Source: Poecilobothrus nobilitatus
Taxonomy: Eukaryota; Arthropoda; Insecta; Diptera; Dolichopodidae
DNA length: 64,000 nucleotides
NCBI GenBank assembly: GCA_947095535.1
Contig: OX352772.1
Span: 214,578,222-214,642,221, forward strand
Direction: 5' to 3'
The translations under genes were made by a program, and so were the position numbers. Positions 1-11,260 of the stretch are shown one piece after another. Position 1 is the first letter of the stretch, and each line of letters starts with the position of its first letter. The notes under the pieces are model-generated. The model was not told the origin of the DNA. It saw only the letters and a program-made list of their open reading frames with translations, and made no database searches.

Positions 1-84
1 AAGAGTCCAGTAAAATACACTTCAAATCTAGTAGCATCTGATCCAGAATGGGCGGCTTTCTGGTCTGCATCTGATCCCGGATAA
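1..84 (+). other. 3' end of jockey-like leader ORF (ASDP repeat)
   Basis: An open frame enters from the window edge and stops at 82-84. Its last residues read ASDPEWAAFWSASDPG. A closely related peptide (ASDPKWAAYWSASDP, then stop) occurs in each 17-kb unit at 14667-14714, 32198-32245 and 49258-49305, also just upstream of a gag-like start. The encoded ASDP is repeated 11 codons apart. Most differences between the two families are silent, so translation may be real. Function unknown; I read it as an upstream ORF or leader of jockey-type LINEs. Confidence 0.5.
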
Positions 85-153
85 ACGGCAGTGAAAGTTC
101 ATAACCTAAGGTATAAATGGGAACATTGAAATCTTGGAACATTGGAAAATGTA

Positions 154-905
154 ATGAACAAAACTCAAGGATGGAATACTACAGGTGGCAGACCAGTTGA
201 TCTACAAAATCCACTCTCCACGGAGGTAGGTTCCATGGATTCTGGGGGGGACCATTTATTGCCTAATAGTTTTAATTTTTGGGAGAAATAATCGTACGCA
301 AAGAACTCCAAACAAGAAGTAAAGCATCAACAGAAGGAAATAAAACACATATGACACCAATAAAATCTGTTCAAACAAAAACACTTATTACGATGATTGA
401 CTTTGAAAATGTGAATCCGAGCAGAGTAATAGATTCGCAAACTGAGCAAAGTTTTTATCATGAATGGCAAAAAGAAATACAACCCAGAAAACAACTAGAA
501 GAAACGGTAGGTATATGACAGCAACATATCAAAGCTCTAGAGGAGAAAATGACTCCTACACTACCGGCACTAATTACCTATGAAACTGATGACGAAAAGA
601 TTACAAGGGAAACAGACTAGAAGAAGGTGAAGCTAGGTGAAGCTAGTCCTGAAATATATGCTAGTAATGAAATATATTCCGATACAACGGAAAATAAAAG
701 TTCTACCAAAAAAAATATTGGGAAAACATATTTACCACCACCTATAATGGTCTCTGATATTGAAGATTTTAATGAACTAAAGAATATTATCAACCAAACA
801 ACAAACAAGAAATGTAAGTACAAATCGCTCAACAATAATGTTTGAAAGATTAACGTAGAAGATAATGATGCGTACAGGATAATAACTAAGGAATTGTCCA
901 AAAAT
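154..905 (+). pseudogene. jockey-like gag (ORF1), N-terminal part, element G
   Basis: An ATG at 154 opens 45 codons to TAA 289-291; its EVGSMDSGGDH resembles QVGSHGPSSCDH in the 69-codon ORF of the 17-kb units, so this is probably the gag start. The frame then shifts and continues from about 279 to 905, broken by TGA 516-518, TAG 618-620 and TGA 843-845. The 3' part reads LPPPIMVSDIEDFNEL and then DNDAYRIITKEL, the pattern preceding the PRE_C2HC domain in gag of jockey-clade LINEs (X-element type), an RNA-binding ORF1 product. Reading stops at about 905, where minus-strand LINE A begins. The gag appears to resume near 13496. Dead copy. Confidence 0.6.
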
Positions 906-1147
906 GAAATTTATCTAATTTATTTATTATTACGAGCTTAAATCAAGCAAGTTATAGTAAAAATACTTAAACCTATTTAAAGCTAAAATTAAACAAAAAA
1001 TCGAATAACAACTAATTAGTAATAATTAAATCAGAAAAAAAAAAGAAAAAATTACAATTTATAATTAATTAAAATAAAAATCTAACTATAAATTGCAACA
1101 AAATAAATTCAATTAAGAATCCTCAGGTCAAGGGTTATTCAATAACT

Positions 1148-3046
1148 TCATTCACACAAATATAGATTTCTTCTAAGTGATTGCTTTGTTAGTAAGAGGT
1201 TAATATGAGGTTTATATATGTTACAAAGAGACATCATCCTATTAATAGGTTCATGTTTCCCATAATTATTTCTATGAAAATGCAACTTAAACATATTTAC
1301 AGATCTTAATCTAGAATATGAAAAAAAATTGAGTTTAGCAAATAATTGAGAAGAAAAAATATTACCTTTAATTAATTTGGTTAAAAACACTATATCTGCT
1401 ACTTTACGACGTTTCTCAAAGGTATGAAGATGTAATAAATTCAATTTATGTTCGTATGGCGGTAGTCTTAAAGGATCTTCCCAGAAACCGTAAAGCAAAT
1501 CTTAGAAATTTTTTTTGAACTGATTCTATTCTATTTATATGAATATTATAAAATGGGCTCCATACCTGGGAAGCATGTTCCAAGTTAGGTTTAGCCAAAC
1601 AAGTAAAAAGAGATTTTAATACATAAGGACCATCAAATTCTCTTGCACAACGTTTAATGAAACCTAGCATAGAGTTGGCTTTATTTAGTATATCAGTATA
1701 ATGAAGGTGAAAAGAAAGCTTACCATCAAAGAGTACCCCTAGATCTTTTATAGAGACAACTTTAGGAATAGTTTGGTTATTGAAAGAATAGGAATAAAAG
1801 ATTGGGCATGAGCGACATGTAAAAGTAATTAATGCACATTTATTACCGTTAAGTTGAAGATTATTATTGCAACACCAATCATAAAATCGATTAAGATCAG
1901 CTTGCAAAGCTAAAGTATCTTCTAAATTTTTATTTTTAGGAAGATTTTCATATCGTCGGCGTAAATTTTAATATGGCAGTTAAATATTAACGAAGTAACA
2001 TCTTTAATGGAAATAATGTACAGTAGAGGTCCAAGATGACTACCTTGGGAAACACCTGTGGCAGCATCGAATTCAGAAGATGTCGCGAATCTAAAAGACA
2101 CACTATACCTGCGTTCGGATAGATAGGAGTGAACCCAATTAATGAAAAAAATGGGGAATCCTAGTTTTTCCAACTTAAATATAATAATATTGTGCGGAAG
2201 AAAATTAAAGGCTTTACTAAAATCGGTACATATCACATCTGTTTGAAAACCATCCTCCATGTTATTAATGAAAGTAGAGGTGGATTCAATAAGATTAGTA
2301 ACAGTTGATTTATGCTTGACAAAGCCATGTTGATAAGGAGATAAAAAGCAAGTACAATAATTATAAATAGAATCAAATATGATCAATTCAAAAAGTTTGG
2401 GAATAGATGATAGTTTCTCAATTGGGCGATAATTTGTTACATCATTTTTAAGATTTGTTTTGTGAAAAGGCTTAATAAGAGAAGTCTTTCAGATAGAAGG
2501 AAAAATACCAGAAGTCAAAGAAAAATTAAATAAGATAGAAAGGGGATCACATAATGAAATCGAACATTTTTTCAAAAATATGTTTGGAATACCATCAGTA
2601 CCAGGATTAGAATTATTGTCAAGCTTTTGTAAGTAGTTTAAAACTACATTAGAATCAATATGAATATTAGTAAGCGTTATTTTAAGAAAGTTAACTAGGT
2701 GACAGAAATAATCTTTATTTAAAGAAAACGCAGGCATAGCTATAGCTATAGCTATAGAGTTCTTATAATTCATACAAGTGGGATATTGATCAGATTTTCT
2801 TTTAGAATTGACAAATTTCCAAAAGAGTTTTGGATTAGTTTTAATATCCGAAGACATATTCCGTACATAGTTAAAGCAAAGATTATTAGACATTGACTTG
2901 AAATCATTAAATAAAATAATAAAATCATGAAAATCATGATTATTATTGCTTTTAATGAATTTACGCCAGGCTTTATTTTTTTTTATTTTTTTATTTCTTA
3001 AGATTTTTGGTAAACCAAGGCGGACAAGTTTCGTTAATTTTATCAA
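1148..3046 (-). pseudogene. LINE A reverse transcriptase (linker, palm, thumb)
   Basis: Four overlapping minus-strand frames make one decayed ORF2 C-terminal half. Segment 3046-2489 is the linker with FWKFVNSKRK and the NPGTDGIPNIFLKK turn. Segment 2386-1922 is the palm with CTDFSKAF (first catalytic Asp), SQGSHLGPLL and YADD. Segments 1907-1446 and 1498-1148 are thumb and C-terminus (KDLGVLFDGKL, MLGFIKR, YGKHEPINRM). Breaks near 2480 and 1915 and the change of frame at about 1470-1500 inactivate it. A short hexamer run (TATAGC) at about 2738-2758 lies inside and encodes alternating Ile-Ala. Confidence 0.75.
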
Positions 3047-3283
3047 TAACTAAAGGCACATGCTGTAAAATAATGGAATGAAGGATTTTATAGAAATTAT
3101 TAACTGTAACATCTAAATTAGTAGAAGATAAAAATGAAAAGTCGTGATCTCATAAATAGTTATTAATTGCTTCAAAATTAGCTTTGGAAAAATTGTAACG
3201 ATAAGAAAGTGCTGAATCAACATTAGGAGACATAACAGAAGAAAAGGAAAAACATATTGGAGGGTGATATTCATCAATATCGA

Positions 3284-3572
3284 CTAGTTCAAATGGACAG
3301 GTAATAGTAGTAAAATATTCCAGTTTGAAGTAAATAGTAAGTCTAACTGCCTCCCATGATTATTGTAAACGGAGGATACCTGTTGAAAATTAAAATAATT
3401 AAAAGAATCGATTACAAAACACTCAATATTACTAACTAATTCATATGGTACAAAATAAGCTTCCTCTTCATGTGCAATCCATTTAATAATAGGTAGATTA
3501 AAATCACCACATATTATAATACCATCATTTGTGTTGAGATTGCTAAATAGTAATTCAATTTCTGATATATTC
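3284..3572 (-). pseudogene. LINE A endonuclease, middle part
   Basis: It begins ISEIELLFSNLN at the insertion point of LINE B and contains IIICGDFNLP, the conserved GDFN of APE-type endonucleases, then GRQLDLLFTSN. The downstream part that would hold the SDH motif is frame-broken between 3284 and 3046. Confidence 0.65.
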
Positions 3573-4760
3573 ACTTCACTTCGGTTTTGACCGTCGGTTT
3601 GACAACATCATTTAGAATAATTAAAAATATAAATAATATCTACTTAACTTTTAAATTTACCTTAATCTATTTTATTTTAATTTTAATCTTAATTTAACTA
3701 ATAAATTCACTTGTTTTTTTTTTTTTTTTTATTTTGTTTGTTTTAATTTTAATTATGTGTAAAATAAAAGGTGCAAAATAAATATAATACATGTTTAAAA
3801 ACTTGGCTGCACTCCCAATGGCGGCAGTAAGATAAGTACTTTTGATTTTGCTTTTTAATAACACATTTCTTTTTTTTTTTTTTTTAATATCACATTTATT
3901 TATCTTTCTAATATCACATTTTTTATCTTCTGTTATTTAATTCCACTTTTTTTTTTTTTTTTGTTTTGTTTTATATATTCATTTAATATTTAGTATATTG
4001 ACCAATTTATTTTATTTTATTTTTTAAAAAAAATTTTTCTTAATTCAACGCGCGCGGTTGCTTTGTTTACAATTAATTAATTTTAATTTTATTTTTTTTT
4101 TTTCTTTTCTGTTCTTTTCTTTCTAACATCTCCTAGTTGTAAACAAAGCAAAAACAATATCCTTCTCACTCCATCCCCTTGATAGATGTTAGTGTTCTAA
4201 TTCTTCTCTTCTCAATAATCAATACCACCATAACTTAAACAGTAATTTTAATTTGTAATTTCTGGTGGTATTTACTTATTATAATTTACTTTTACTTTAT
4301 CATAAAAGATCTTGAGAAGAGTTTAATATTATTGTAAATTTTACTATTATTTATAATAGTGTGTGTAAAAATCAACTTAATTAATCAATAACTTTTATTT
4401 GCTATAACGTGCTCTTTTTTTCTTTTTTGTATTGCACGTAAGGTTTGCTTTGGGTGTGTTTTTGGTTGTAACTGCGTTCAATAAGGTCACTTCACAGTGT
4501 TTGCTAAAAACTGTTGAACGTTTTATAAATCATTTGCACATTCAAGGCAAACATTTAATTTAATTTAATTTAATTTTAATTTTAATTTTAAATTTAATTA
4601 ACAAATAAATTGTGTTGTCAAGCTCGCGGTATTCATATCATACACATATAATTTTTATAATTTTTATCGTTTCTTTATCAATTTAAATTTTAATTTGATA
4701 TTTCACTTTTTTATCTAATTATAAATTTTAATTTGCTGATTTTTACTTGATTTTTATTGA
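3573..4760 (+). other. LINE B 5' leader, no ORF1
   Basis: This stretch is extremely AT-rich with T-tracts at about 3714-3730, 3869-3886 and 3949-3961, repeated AATATCACATTT-like words at 3850-3920 and a (TTTAA)n run at 4552-4600. No ORF1-like frame with a zinc knuckle or PHD finger is visible. The extreme 5' end contains CGGTTTTGACCG, a small hairpin (CGGT/ACCG). Confidence 0.5.
4060..4149. repeat. 13-bp inverted repeat in LINE B leader
   Basis: GCTTTGTTTACAA at 4060-4072 is perfectly complementary to TTGTAAACAAAGC at 4137-4149, with a 64-base T-rich loop. It could form a stem in the LINE RNA. The left arm follows a CGCGCGCGG run, unusual in this AT-rich DNA. Confidence 0.6.
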
Positions 4761-7671
4761 TTCTTAAAATTTTACAAAATTACCAATTTTAATGTAAATT
4801 TCTGCAATATACGCGGTTTACAGACGAATTTCGATGCTGTCACTTGCCATTTAAATTCTAGCAAACCAGCAATTCTTGCCCTATGTGAAACTCAAGTTAA
4901 CGGCCAGAATGATAATTTTAATATTACTGGCTACACACTCGTTTCACATTTCGTGTCTAAAAGAGGTATCGCCATCTATATTAAAAATGACACAGCTTTC
5001 AACACTCTTAATAAATTCAAATGTTCTAGCCCAACTTTCCACTATGTTTGGGTAAAAATCCTCGTTAGAAAGCAAGTCATACATTTCTGTTTCTTATACA
5101 GATCACCCAACTCAAGTGAAGAGGAAACTGTTGTGGAAATTGAAAATCTCTCAAACCAGATCAATGAAATTTTGGATTCATATCCAGGAACTGAAATTGT
5201 TCTGGCGGGTGATTTCAATATTCATAATAGAGACTGGCTTCACTTTTCTAGTAACACTTCTCTGATTCAAAACTCAATTGGGAAACAAGTTGAACTATTC
5301 TCATCTCTTTTCCACCTTTCTCAACTTGTCCAAAATCCCACTAGGGTCCCAGATCGTGCTGATCAAGAAAGCTACCTCTTGCATCTGTTCCTGACCACAC
5401 ACCCTGAAAAATATGTGGTTTCAGTTGGTTGCCCCCTGGGTGGCTCCGACCATTGTTTGGTTAAAACAAGTTTCCGGGTAGGCCCAATTACCAATCAAAG
5501 GACTCCTTCCAGAAAATTAGTATGGCGATACAGCCATGCGAACTGGGAGGGTCTTAACAGTTTTTTCAGATCCTTTGATTGGTCATTGTGCTTCCGCGAT
5601 AGGAATGTCGACTTTGCTGCAAATGCGATTTGTGAAACAATTTTACTTGGAATGAGGTTATTTATTCCTCACTCCATGAGAACTATTAAACGGAAATCCA
5701 AATCTTGGTTCAATCGCATTTGCAGTGAAGCCATCCTTAAAAAGGAGGAGGCTCTCAGGGCAAACTATATAGTGGTTCGAAACAGGTGCAAGAGAGTTAT
5801 CAACAGGCAAAAATTCTTATTCAACCTAAAGTTGAAACGCAAACTTATCCACATGCCTAAGAATAGCAAATCCTTTTGGTCATTTGCAAAAAGTTTAAAA
5901 GAAGACGCTAGCGGGTCTTCTTTTCCTCCGCTTGTTGATATTAATAACATGATTGTGTCAGATTCCAAAGAGAAAGCGAACTTGTTTGGCAAGCAGTTCT
6001 CTTTCAACTCGACACTGCCTCAGTCAACTTTAAAGCCACCAACTGTTCCTGAAGTTGACTACTCCTTCGGTAAAATATACTTTAGGACAAGAGCAATGAT
6101 GAAAATCTTGAAAAATCTTGATGCAAAAAAATCAGCCGGTCCAGATGGTATCACTACCATGGTTCTTAAAAATACCTATTCAAGTATTTCAAAACCTCTA
6201 CGCAACCTTTTCTATCTTTCCTTTACTTCGGGTATTCACCTACCCAATGGAAGGTTGCGCATGTTTTCCCAATTCCAAAAAAAGGTAATAAAAGCGATCC
6301 CTCTAACTACCGTCCTATTGCTATAACCTCGGTTCTTTCAAAAGTAATGGAAAAAATAATAAACCAGAAGCTTTTGAAATATCTGGATCGTAGAGGTTTG
6401 CTTCATGATCGACAATACGGGTTCAGAGCCCGTCGTTCAACCGGTGATCTCATGACTTACCTTTGCGAAAAGTTGAATATCAGCCTTCACCATTCTGGTG
6501 AATCTGATGTAGTGGCTCTGGATATTTCTAAAGCGTTCGACCGAGTCTGGCATGATGCTTTATTAGCAAAATACAAAGCGTTAGGACTAAGTAGGGTCTT
6601 TCTAAAATGGATTGGAGATTTCCTTTCGAATCGCATGATTCGGGTACTTGTCGATGGTTATTCATCTGACAATTTTATAATTAATGCTGGTGTCCCTCAG
6701 GGATCGGTTTTGTCTCCCACTCTCTTCTTAATATTTATCAATGACCTACTTTCAATTACCTCCAATCCAATCCATAGTTTCGCAGATGACAGCACCCTTG
6801 TAGCTTCCTATGAATTTCATAGCCGCTGTGGTATTAATCACCAAACTAATAGAACAGCAAGAAACTTCACTATCAGTGAGCTAAATAATGATTTAGCGAA
6901 AATCCAAAAATGGGGTGAAAGCAACAGAGTTGATTTCAACACTAAAAAAACGCAATGCTGTTTAATCTCGCGTAAAGTAGCTACTACTACACCCAACCTG
7001 ACTTTTCAGGGTGAGGCTTTGCAGCACTCAACAGATTTAAACATTCTGGGCATCGAGTTAAATCAGAAATTGACCTGGTCAAATCATATTTTTGGTATAG
7101 CTAAAGATGCTGCTAAATGTCTAGGTTTCTTGTACCGCTGTAAAGCTTACTTCTCTCCTTCCGATCTTCTCAACATCTATAAAATGTACATTAGGCCCAA
7201 AATGGAGTATAATGCACACATTTGGGCTGGAGCGCCCCAAACAGCGCTGGGTTTTCTCGACAAAGTGCAAAACAGAGCTATTCGCCTTATTGGCCACCCC
7301 AGTGTTACCTCAACGCTCACTCCACTTTGCCATCGCCGTACTGTTGGGTCATTGACCCTCTTTTATAGATACCTTGTAGGGGTGAACACCTGTTCTAAAG
7401 AAATAAAACAATTGATGCCTCCACTCAAAGTTTTCCAACGTGAAACGAGGAGTGCAACAGATGCCCACCCATACACTGTCGAACTGTCAAGATGGCGCAA
7501 TACAGCATTCGGGAATTCGTTTGTCATGCGCACGTCGCGTTTATGGAACCTTATGCCCATGTGTTCCCAAAAGTTGGTAATTCATTTGTGTACGATATAT
7601 CGAAATTCAAGAAGAACACTAACATCTTTCTTCAAAATAACTATCCAAATTTTTCCCTTCATCCTCCATAA
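4761..7671 (+). pseudogene. LINE B ORF2: APE endonuclease plus reverse transcriptase
   Basis: The frame opens after a stop at 4758-4760 with no ATG; NFCNIRGLQTNFDAV marks the endonuclease start, followed by ILALCETQVN (catalytic Glu), VLAGDFNIHNRDWL and GGSDHCLVK, an intact SDH motif. The linker includes SFWSFAKSLKE. Near 6235 a frameshift occurs: the true path is PTQWKVAHVFPIPKKG and NYRPIAITSV. The RT palm (from 6347) has ALDISKAFDRVW, GVPQGSVLSPTLF and FADDSTL. A second shift near 7555-7570 moves the C-terminus to HVFPKVGNSFVYDISKFKK, ending at 7669-7671. All catalytic motifs of both domains are present, so this is a recently dead CR1/jockey-type LINE. Confidence 0.85.
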
Positions 7672-7906
7672 TCCCAATTTTCCTATATTCAAACACCCAA
7701 GTATTCCTTCCCCCATCCTTTTCCCCAAAACCAAGCTGTACATTATATTATTATGTATTAAAGGACCAATCCTATAGTTTGGTTTTAAAGGGGGTGGTTT
7801 TGGTTGGTTAAAGTCCAACACTACTCAGAGGAACCTCGTGCAGTTCCTTTGGGTGACTTTTGATGTTTTCCACCGTCCCTCGTAAAAAAAAAAAAAAAAA
7901 AAAAAA
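7672..7906 (+). other. LINE B 3' UTR, terminal hairpin and A-tail
   Basis: The 3' UTR ends with AGGAAC...GTTCCT (about 7827-7846), a 6-bp stem, then a GC-richer segment and 23 A. A 3' stem-loop next to the tail is the usual place where LINE reverse transcriptases recognise their RNA; the role here is inferred. Confidence 0.55.
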
Positions 7907-8337
7907 TTCTTAGTATATACTTCAATACTGGATCCAGGAGGAATATAACAGTTAATGATAATAACATTTATCAACTGCAATTCAATTTTAATGGCAATCA
8001 TTTCTATAATTTCAAACGAATCGCACTGAGTAACTAACAATTGCAAGGATGAGAATGTATTTTTTACAGCTATTAATACACCACCACCTCTTGGAATGTT
8101 ATGAGAAAAAAGACAATCATATCTGTCATTCCTATAGACAGTAAAAGACGAAGGGAAAATTTCAAGATTATTAAATGATGAAGTAAGCCAAGTTTCCGTT
8201 AAAACAAAACCATCAAAATCTAAAAGTGAAAAATTTAAAAAAATCTTTTTAGTTTTTGTACGTAAACCTCTTACATTTTGATAATAAATAGTTAATTTAA
8301 AAGCATCCTTTGTGTTTGATTCAGAAACAGGTGGCAA
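7907..8337 (-). pseudogene. LINE A endonuclease, N-terminal third
   Basis: Translation from an ATG at 8337 gives YYQNVRGLRTKTKK, FVLTETWLTSSF (the catalytic Glu strand of APE endonucleases), IPRGGGVLIAV and NCYIPPGSS, the normal order of the LINE endonuclease domain. The frame runs into the A-tail of LINE B at 7906 and continues at 3572. The frame may extend upstream of 8337 without a stop, so the start is uncertain. Confidence 0.7.
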
Positions 8338-8467
8338 AAGAATGATGTTAACTAGATTTCTAAATACAATGGCACATACGAGAACAAAAATTCTAGGAGG
8401 AAATTCTAGATCGTTTAGTGATTTGGAAGATTTGTAACTATATTGTTGTATAATTTTTTACATCCAA

Positions 8468-9430
8468 ATGTCTAGTAATATATATACTAATTTTGATCTA
8501 ATCAATGAGAGCCTTAACATCGATCCTGTTAAAGTTAATAAAATAAAAAAATCTTTTAGGGTTAAACATCAGAATATAAGAAGCCTACGAGTAAATTATG
8601 ATTCCTTAATGGTTTATTTAAATTCGCTGGATGCATTGCCTGATCTACTTTTTTTAAGTGAAATATGGATTTACGCAAATGAATGTAGTGATTACAATAT
8701 TGCTAATTATGTTTTTAATTTTACATGTAATGAAAATTATGCAGCGGGTGGAGTTGGAGTTTATTACAGAAGTGACATAAATTTTGAGTATTTTACTATT
8801 AACCTTGATAGCTGTGATATTATAAGAATTGTGTACAACGTATGGATTACAACTTATTGTTTTGTATGCATATATAGATTACATAAGTGTAGTACTAACG
8901 AGTTTAATGTAGAACTTGCAAATTTTCTATCTGTAATTAAGCATAAAAATGTTGTCTTGTTAAGTGATTTTAATATAGATTTATTATCTTCTAATATTGA
9001 TGTTGTGGAATATGTAAGTTTTCTCTCGTCTTTAGGTTTCGAATCTTTTATTTTGGAACCTACTCGTTTTCCTTCTATGACATGTCTTGATCATATTTTT
9101 ATAAAATTCCAGAAAGGTGTCAGACGAGAAATTGAAGTGGATGTTTTAAATCTTAAAATATCGGATCGCTGCATGATTCATTTAAGTTTGCCTTATGATA
9201 CTGAAAAATGTAAATATACGAAAGTTAAGAAAACTAATTTCTGTAAAATTGATTATCGTATGTTGAAATATTATTTAACTTATGAATCTTGGTGTAACGT
9301 GTACAGTTCGAATAATCCATCTATTGCCTATCATAACTTTAGTAAAATTTTAGGGCATCATATAGCTTTTTGCTCCACATTGTCTACGGTCATTAATAAA
9401 GTAAAAAAAACTAAAACCATGGATTACTAA
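8468..9430 (+). pseudogene. LINE C endonuclease domain
   Basis: An ATG at 8468 opens 320 codons. HQNIRSLRVNYDSL, LLFLSEIWIY (Glu strand), AAGGVGVYYRSD, VVLLSDFNIDLL, TCLDHIFIKF and SDRCMIHLSL appear in the order of an APE endonuclease. Two core motifs are altered: GDFN reads SDFN, and SDH reads SDR, so the catalytic His is replaced by Arg. The frame ends in the linker, and the protein continues in another frame from about 9431. Probably non-functional. Confidence 0.75.
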
Positions 9431-10539
9431 TAACCTTCTTAGAAAGAAAAAATTAGGAAAAAACTCAAAAAAAAAACACTACAAATTTTAGACTTAAAAA
9501 GTATTACAAAAAATTATGTAAAAATGTTAAAATTACTGTCAAGAGATGTAAAGATAATTATTATGTGAAGGAACTAAATGAAAAACTTGGGAATACCAAA
9601 GCTGAGTGGAGGATTATTAATTCTATATTAAATAATGATAGTGAAAATTCCTTAATCTCGTTAGAAATAAATTCTAAAATTAAAAACGATCCAAAAATTG
9701 TTGTTAACTTCTTTAATTCATTCTTTGCAGCAGATGGTAATAAGCAATTTTGTATTGACAATAGCATCTCTAATAATGAGTTTATACTGAATGAAAAAAT
9801 TGAGCAAACAAGTTACTTTTATGAATCCATCTCTTTAATAGAAATTTTATATGTTATTAAACAAAAAATTGCTTATAATTTTCATAGTAATCTCATGAAA
9901 GAAATCTCTTTTCAAATTGTTGATGTTCTGTGTTATATTTTCAACTTAAATGTTTTTCAAGGAATTTTTCCTGATGATTTAAAAATTGCCACAGAAATCC
10001 CTTTATTTAAAAAAGGAAATAAATTTCACCCGAATAATTATAGGCCAATTTCACTTTTACAAACGATTTCAAAAATTTTTGAAAAATGTATGAAAAAAAG
10101 ATTTATGATTTCCTTTTTGGCACCAACTATGTTAGTGAGAATCACTTTGGATTTTTAAAAGGCAAAAATACCAAAGGTGCTTTACTTAAATTTTGTAGTG
10201 AAATTTATAACAGTTTAAATTCCGCTAATGCGTGGCTGCTCTGTTCATTGATATTACGAAAGCTTTCGATACAGTTTCTCATGATATATTGCTAAAAAAC
10301 ATGTAGTATGCGGGTATTCGTGGTTTTGTTCTAAATTGGGTGAAATCCTTTTTAAGTAATAGAAAGCAGCGTGTATTATTGAGTAAGTACTACAGCAATC
10401 TCGTTTTTATCGACGTCGGTCTCCTCCAAGGTTCTGTACTCGGTCTTCTGCTTTTCTTCATTTTTATTGATTCGCTTTTCATACAAGCTTTTAAAGGAAA
10501 ACCTACAGCTTTTGCTAATGATTCTTTATTTTCTTACAG
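9431..10539 (+). pseudogene. LINE C linker and first half of reverse transcriptase
   Basis: Frames 9565-10158, 10086-10295 and 10340-10654 (to 10539) together give the linker (EWRIINSILNN), NNYRPISLLQTISKIFEKC, ENHFGFLKGKNTKGAL, a degraded first catalytic Asp region, LQGSVLGLLLFFIFIDSL and AFANDSLFSYS. The last motif is a mutated YADD/FADD (Asn for the first Asp). Several frameshifts. Coding is interrupted at the TA at 10540-10541 by the DNA transposon and resumes at 12167. Confidence 0.75.
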
Positions 10540-10542
10540 TAA

Positions 10543-10570
10543 TACCATAAAGAAACTATTCTATATAGAG
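10543..10570 (+). repeat. left terminal inverted repeat of the DNA transposon
   Basis: 28 bases, 27 matching the complement of 12136-12163. It lies directly inside the TA at 10540-10541 after one extra base (A), where the right end has G. Confidence 0.85.
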
Positions 10571-10571
10571 A

Positions 10572-11260
10572 ACTCACATAAAACAAAATCCATTGACCGT
10601 AATCGTATTTCCATTTGCGTTTTCAAAAAAATATGGTCCGATGATTCCTTCTGACCACAAACCACACCAAACGGTAACTTTTTGTGGATGTACTGGTTGC
10701 TCTAAGATAACCCTTGAATTCTCTTCACCCCAAATGCGGCAATTCTGTTTATTGACGTAGCCATTGAGCTGGAAATGAGCTTCGTCGGTGAAGATTATTT
10801 TGTTAAAAAAATTCTCATTTTCTTCTTGTTTTTCGATTGCCCAAGAAACGAATTGCCGATGTAATGCATAGTCAGTTGGTTTTAATTCTTGCGTCAGCTG
10901 GATCTTATAAGCCTTTAAATGGAGATCACGATGCAAAATGTTGAATAATGTAGATGGTTTGATGTTTAATTGATGCGAACGATGACGAATGGAAGTTTTT
11001 GGATCTTCTTCAACACTTCTGCTCACAGCTGCTACATTCTCGGTTGAACGGCCACTACGTTGATAAATGTTGCCTCTGTTATCAAAAATAGATCCAGTTT
11101 CTAGAAATTTATCAACCATCAGCTTTATGGCACGATTTGTTGGAGCATTTTCTCTACCAAATTTTATTCGAAATTTCCTAATTACATCTTGAAAACTTTT
11201 ACCATTTTCAAAAAATGTTGTAATAACAAAAACACGTTGTTCCTTGGTGTAACGTTCCAT
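10572..11260 (-). pseudogene. DUF4817/mariner-like transposase, C-terminally truncated
   Basis: ATG at 11258-11260, 228 codons. The N-terminus YTKEQRVFVITTFFENGKSF with GRENAPTNRAIKLMVDKF is the helix-turn-helix DUF4817 region. ELKPTDYALHRQFV leads into the catalytic domain, where FTDEAHFQLNGYVNKQN carries the first catalytic Asp (about residue 159), followed by RIWGEEN, KVTVWCG and GIIGPYFFEN. The coding then stops about 30 bases before the left TIR, so the second and third acidic residues are missing. Family members usually run past this point by more than 100 residues. The protein cannot be an active transposase. Confidence 0.85.

Larger units (their letters stand above)
3573..7906 (+). 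mobile_element. LINE B, full-length-looking insertion in LINE A
   Basis: This is a plus-strand LINE of about 4.3 kb. The 3' end is a run of 23 A at 7884-7906. ATTC at 3569-3572 and again at 7906-7909 is a short candidate target duplication, and removing the element restores LINE A coding. It has a 1.2-kb leader, one endonuclease-RT ORF and a short structured 3' UTR. I see no ORF1. With only two or three frameshifts and a clean A-tail it looks younger than its host LINE A. Confidence 0.75.
906..8440 (-). mobile_element. LINE A (minus strand), split by LINE B
   Basis: A minus-strand APE-type LINE lies in two pieces, 8440-7907 and 3572-906, separated by LINE B. Joining the pieces makes the endonuclease frame continuous (VYTKN then ISEIELLFSNLN). 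The 3' untranslated tail spans 1147-906 and ends in a TAATAATAAATAAAT-like run on the minus strand, abutting element G gag at about 905. The 5' edge near 8440 is not resolved; LINE C starts at about the same place. It is related to LINE F of the 17-kb units (shared RGGGVLIAV, MLGFIKR, REF). Confidence 0.7.

Noticed and set aside
2738..2758. Hexamer TATAGC repeat
   Set aside because: A short slippage run inside dead LINE A coding; no sign of function.
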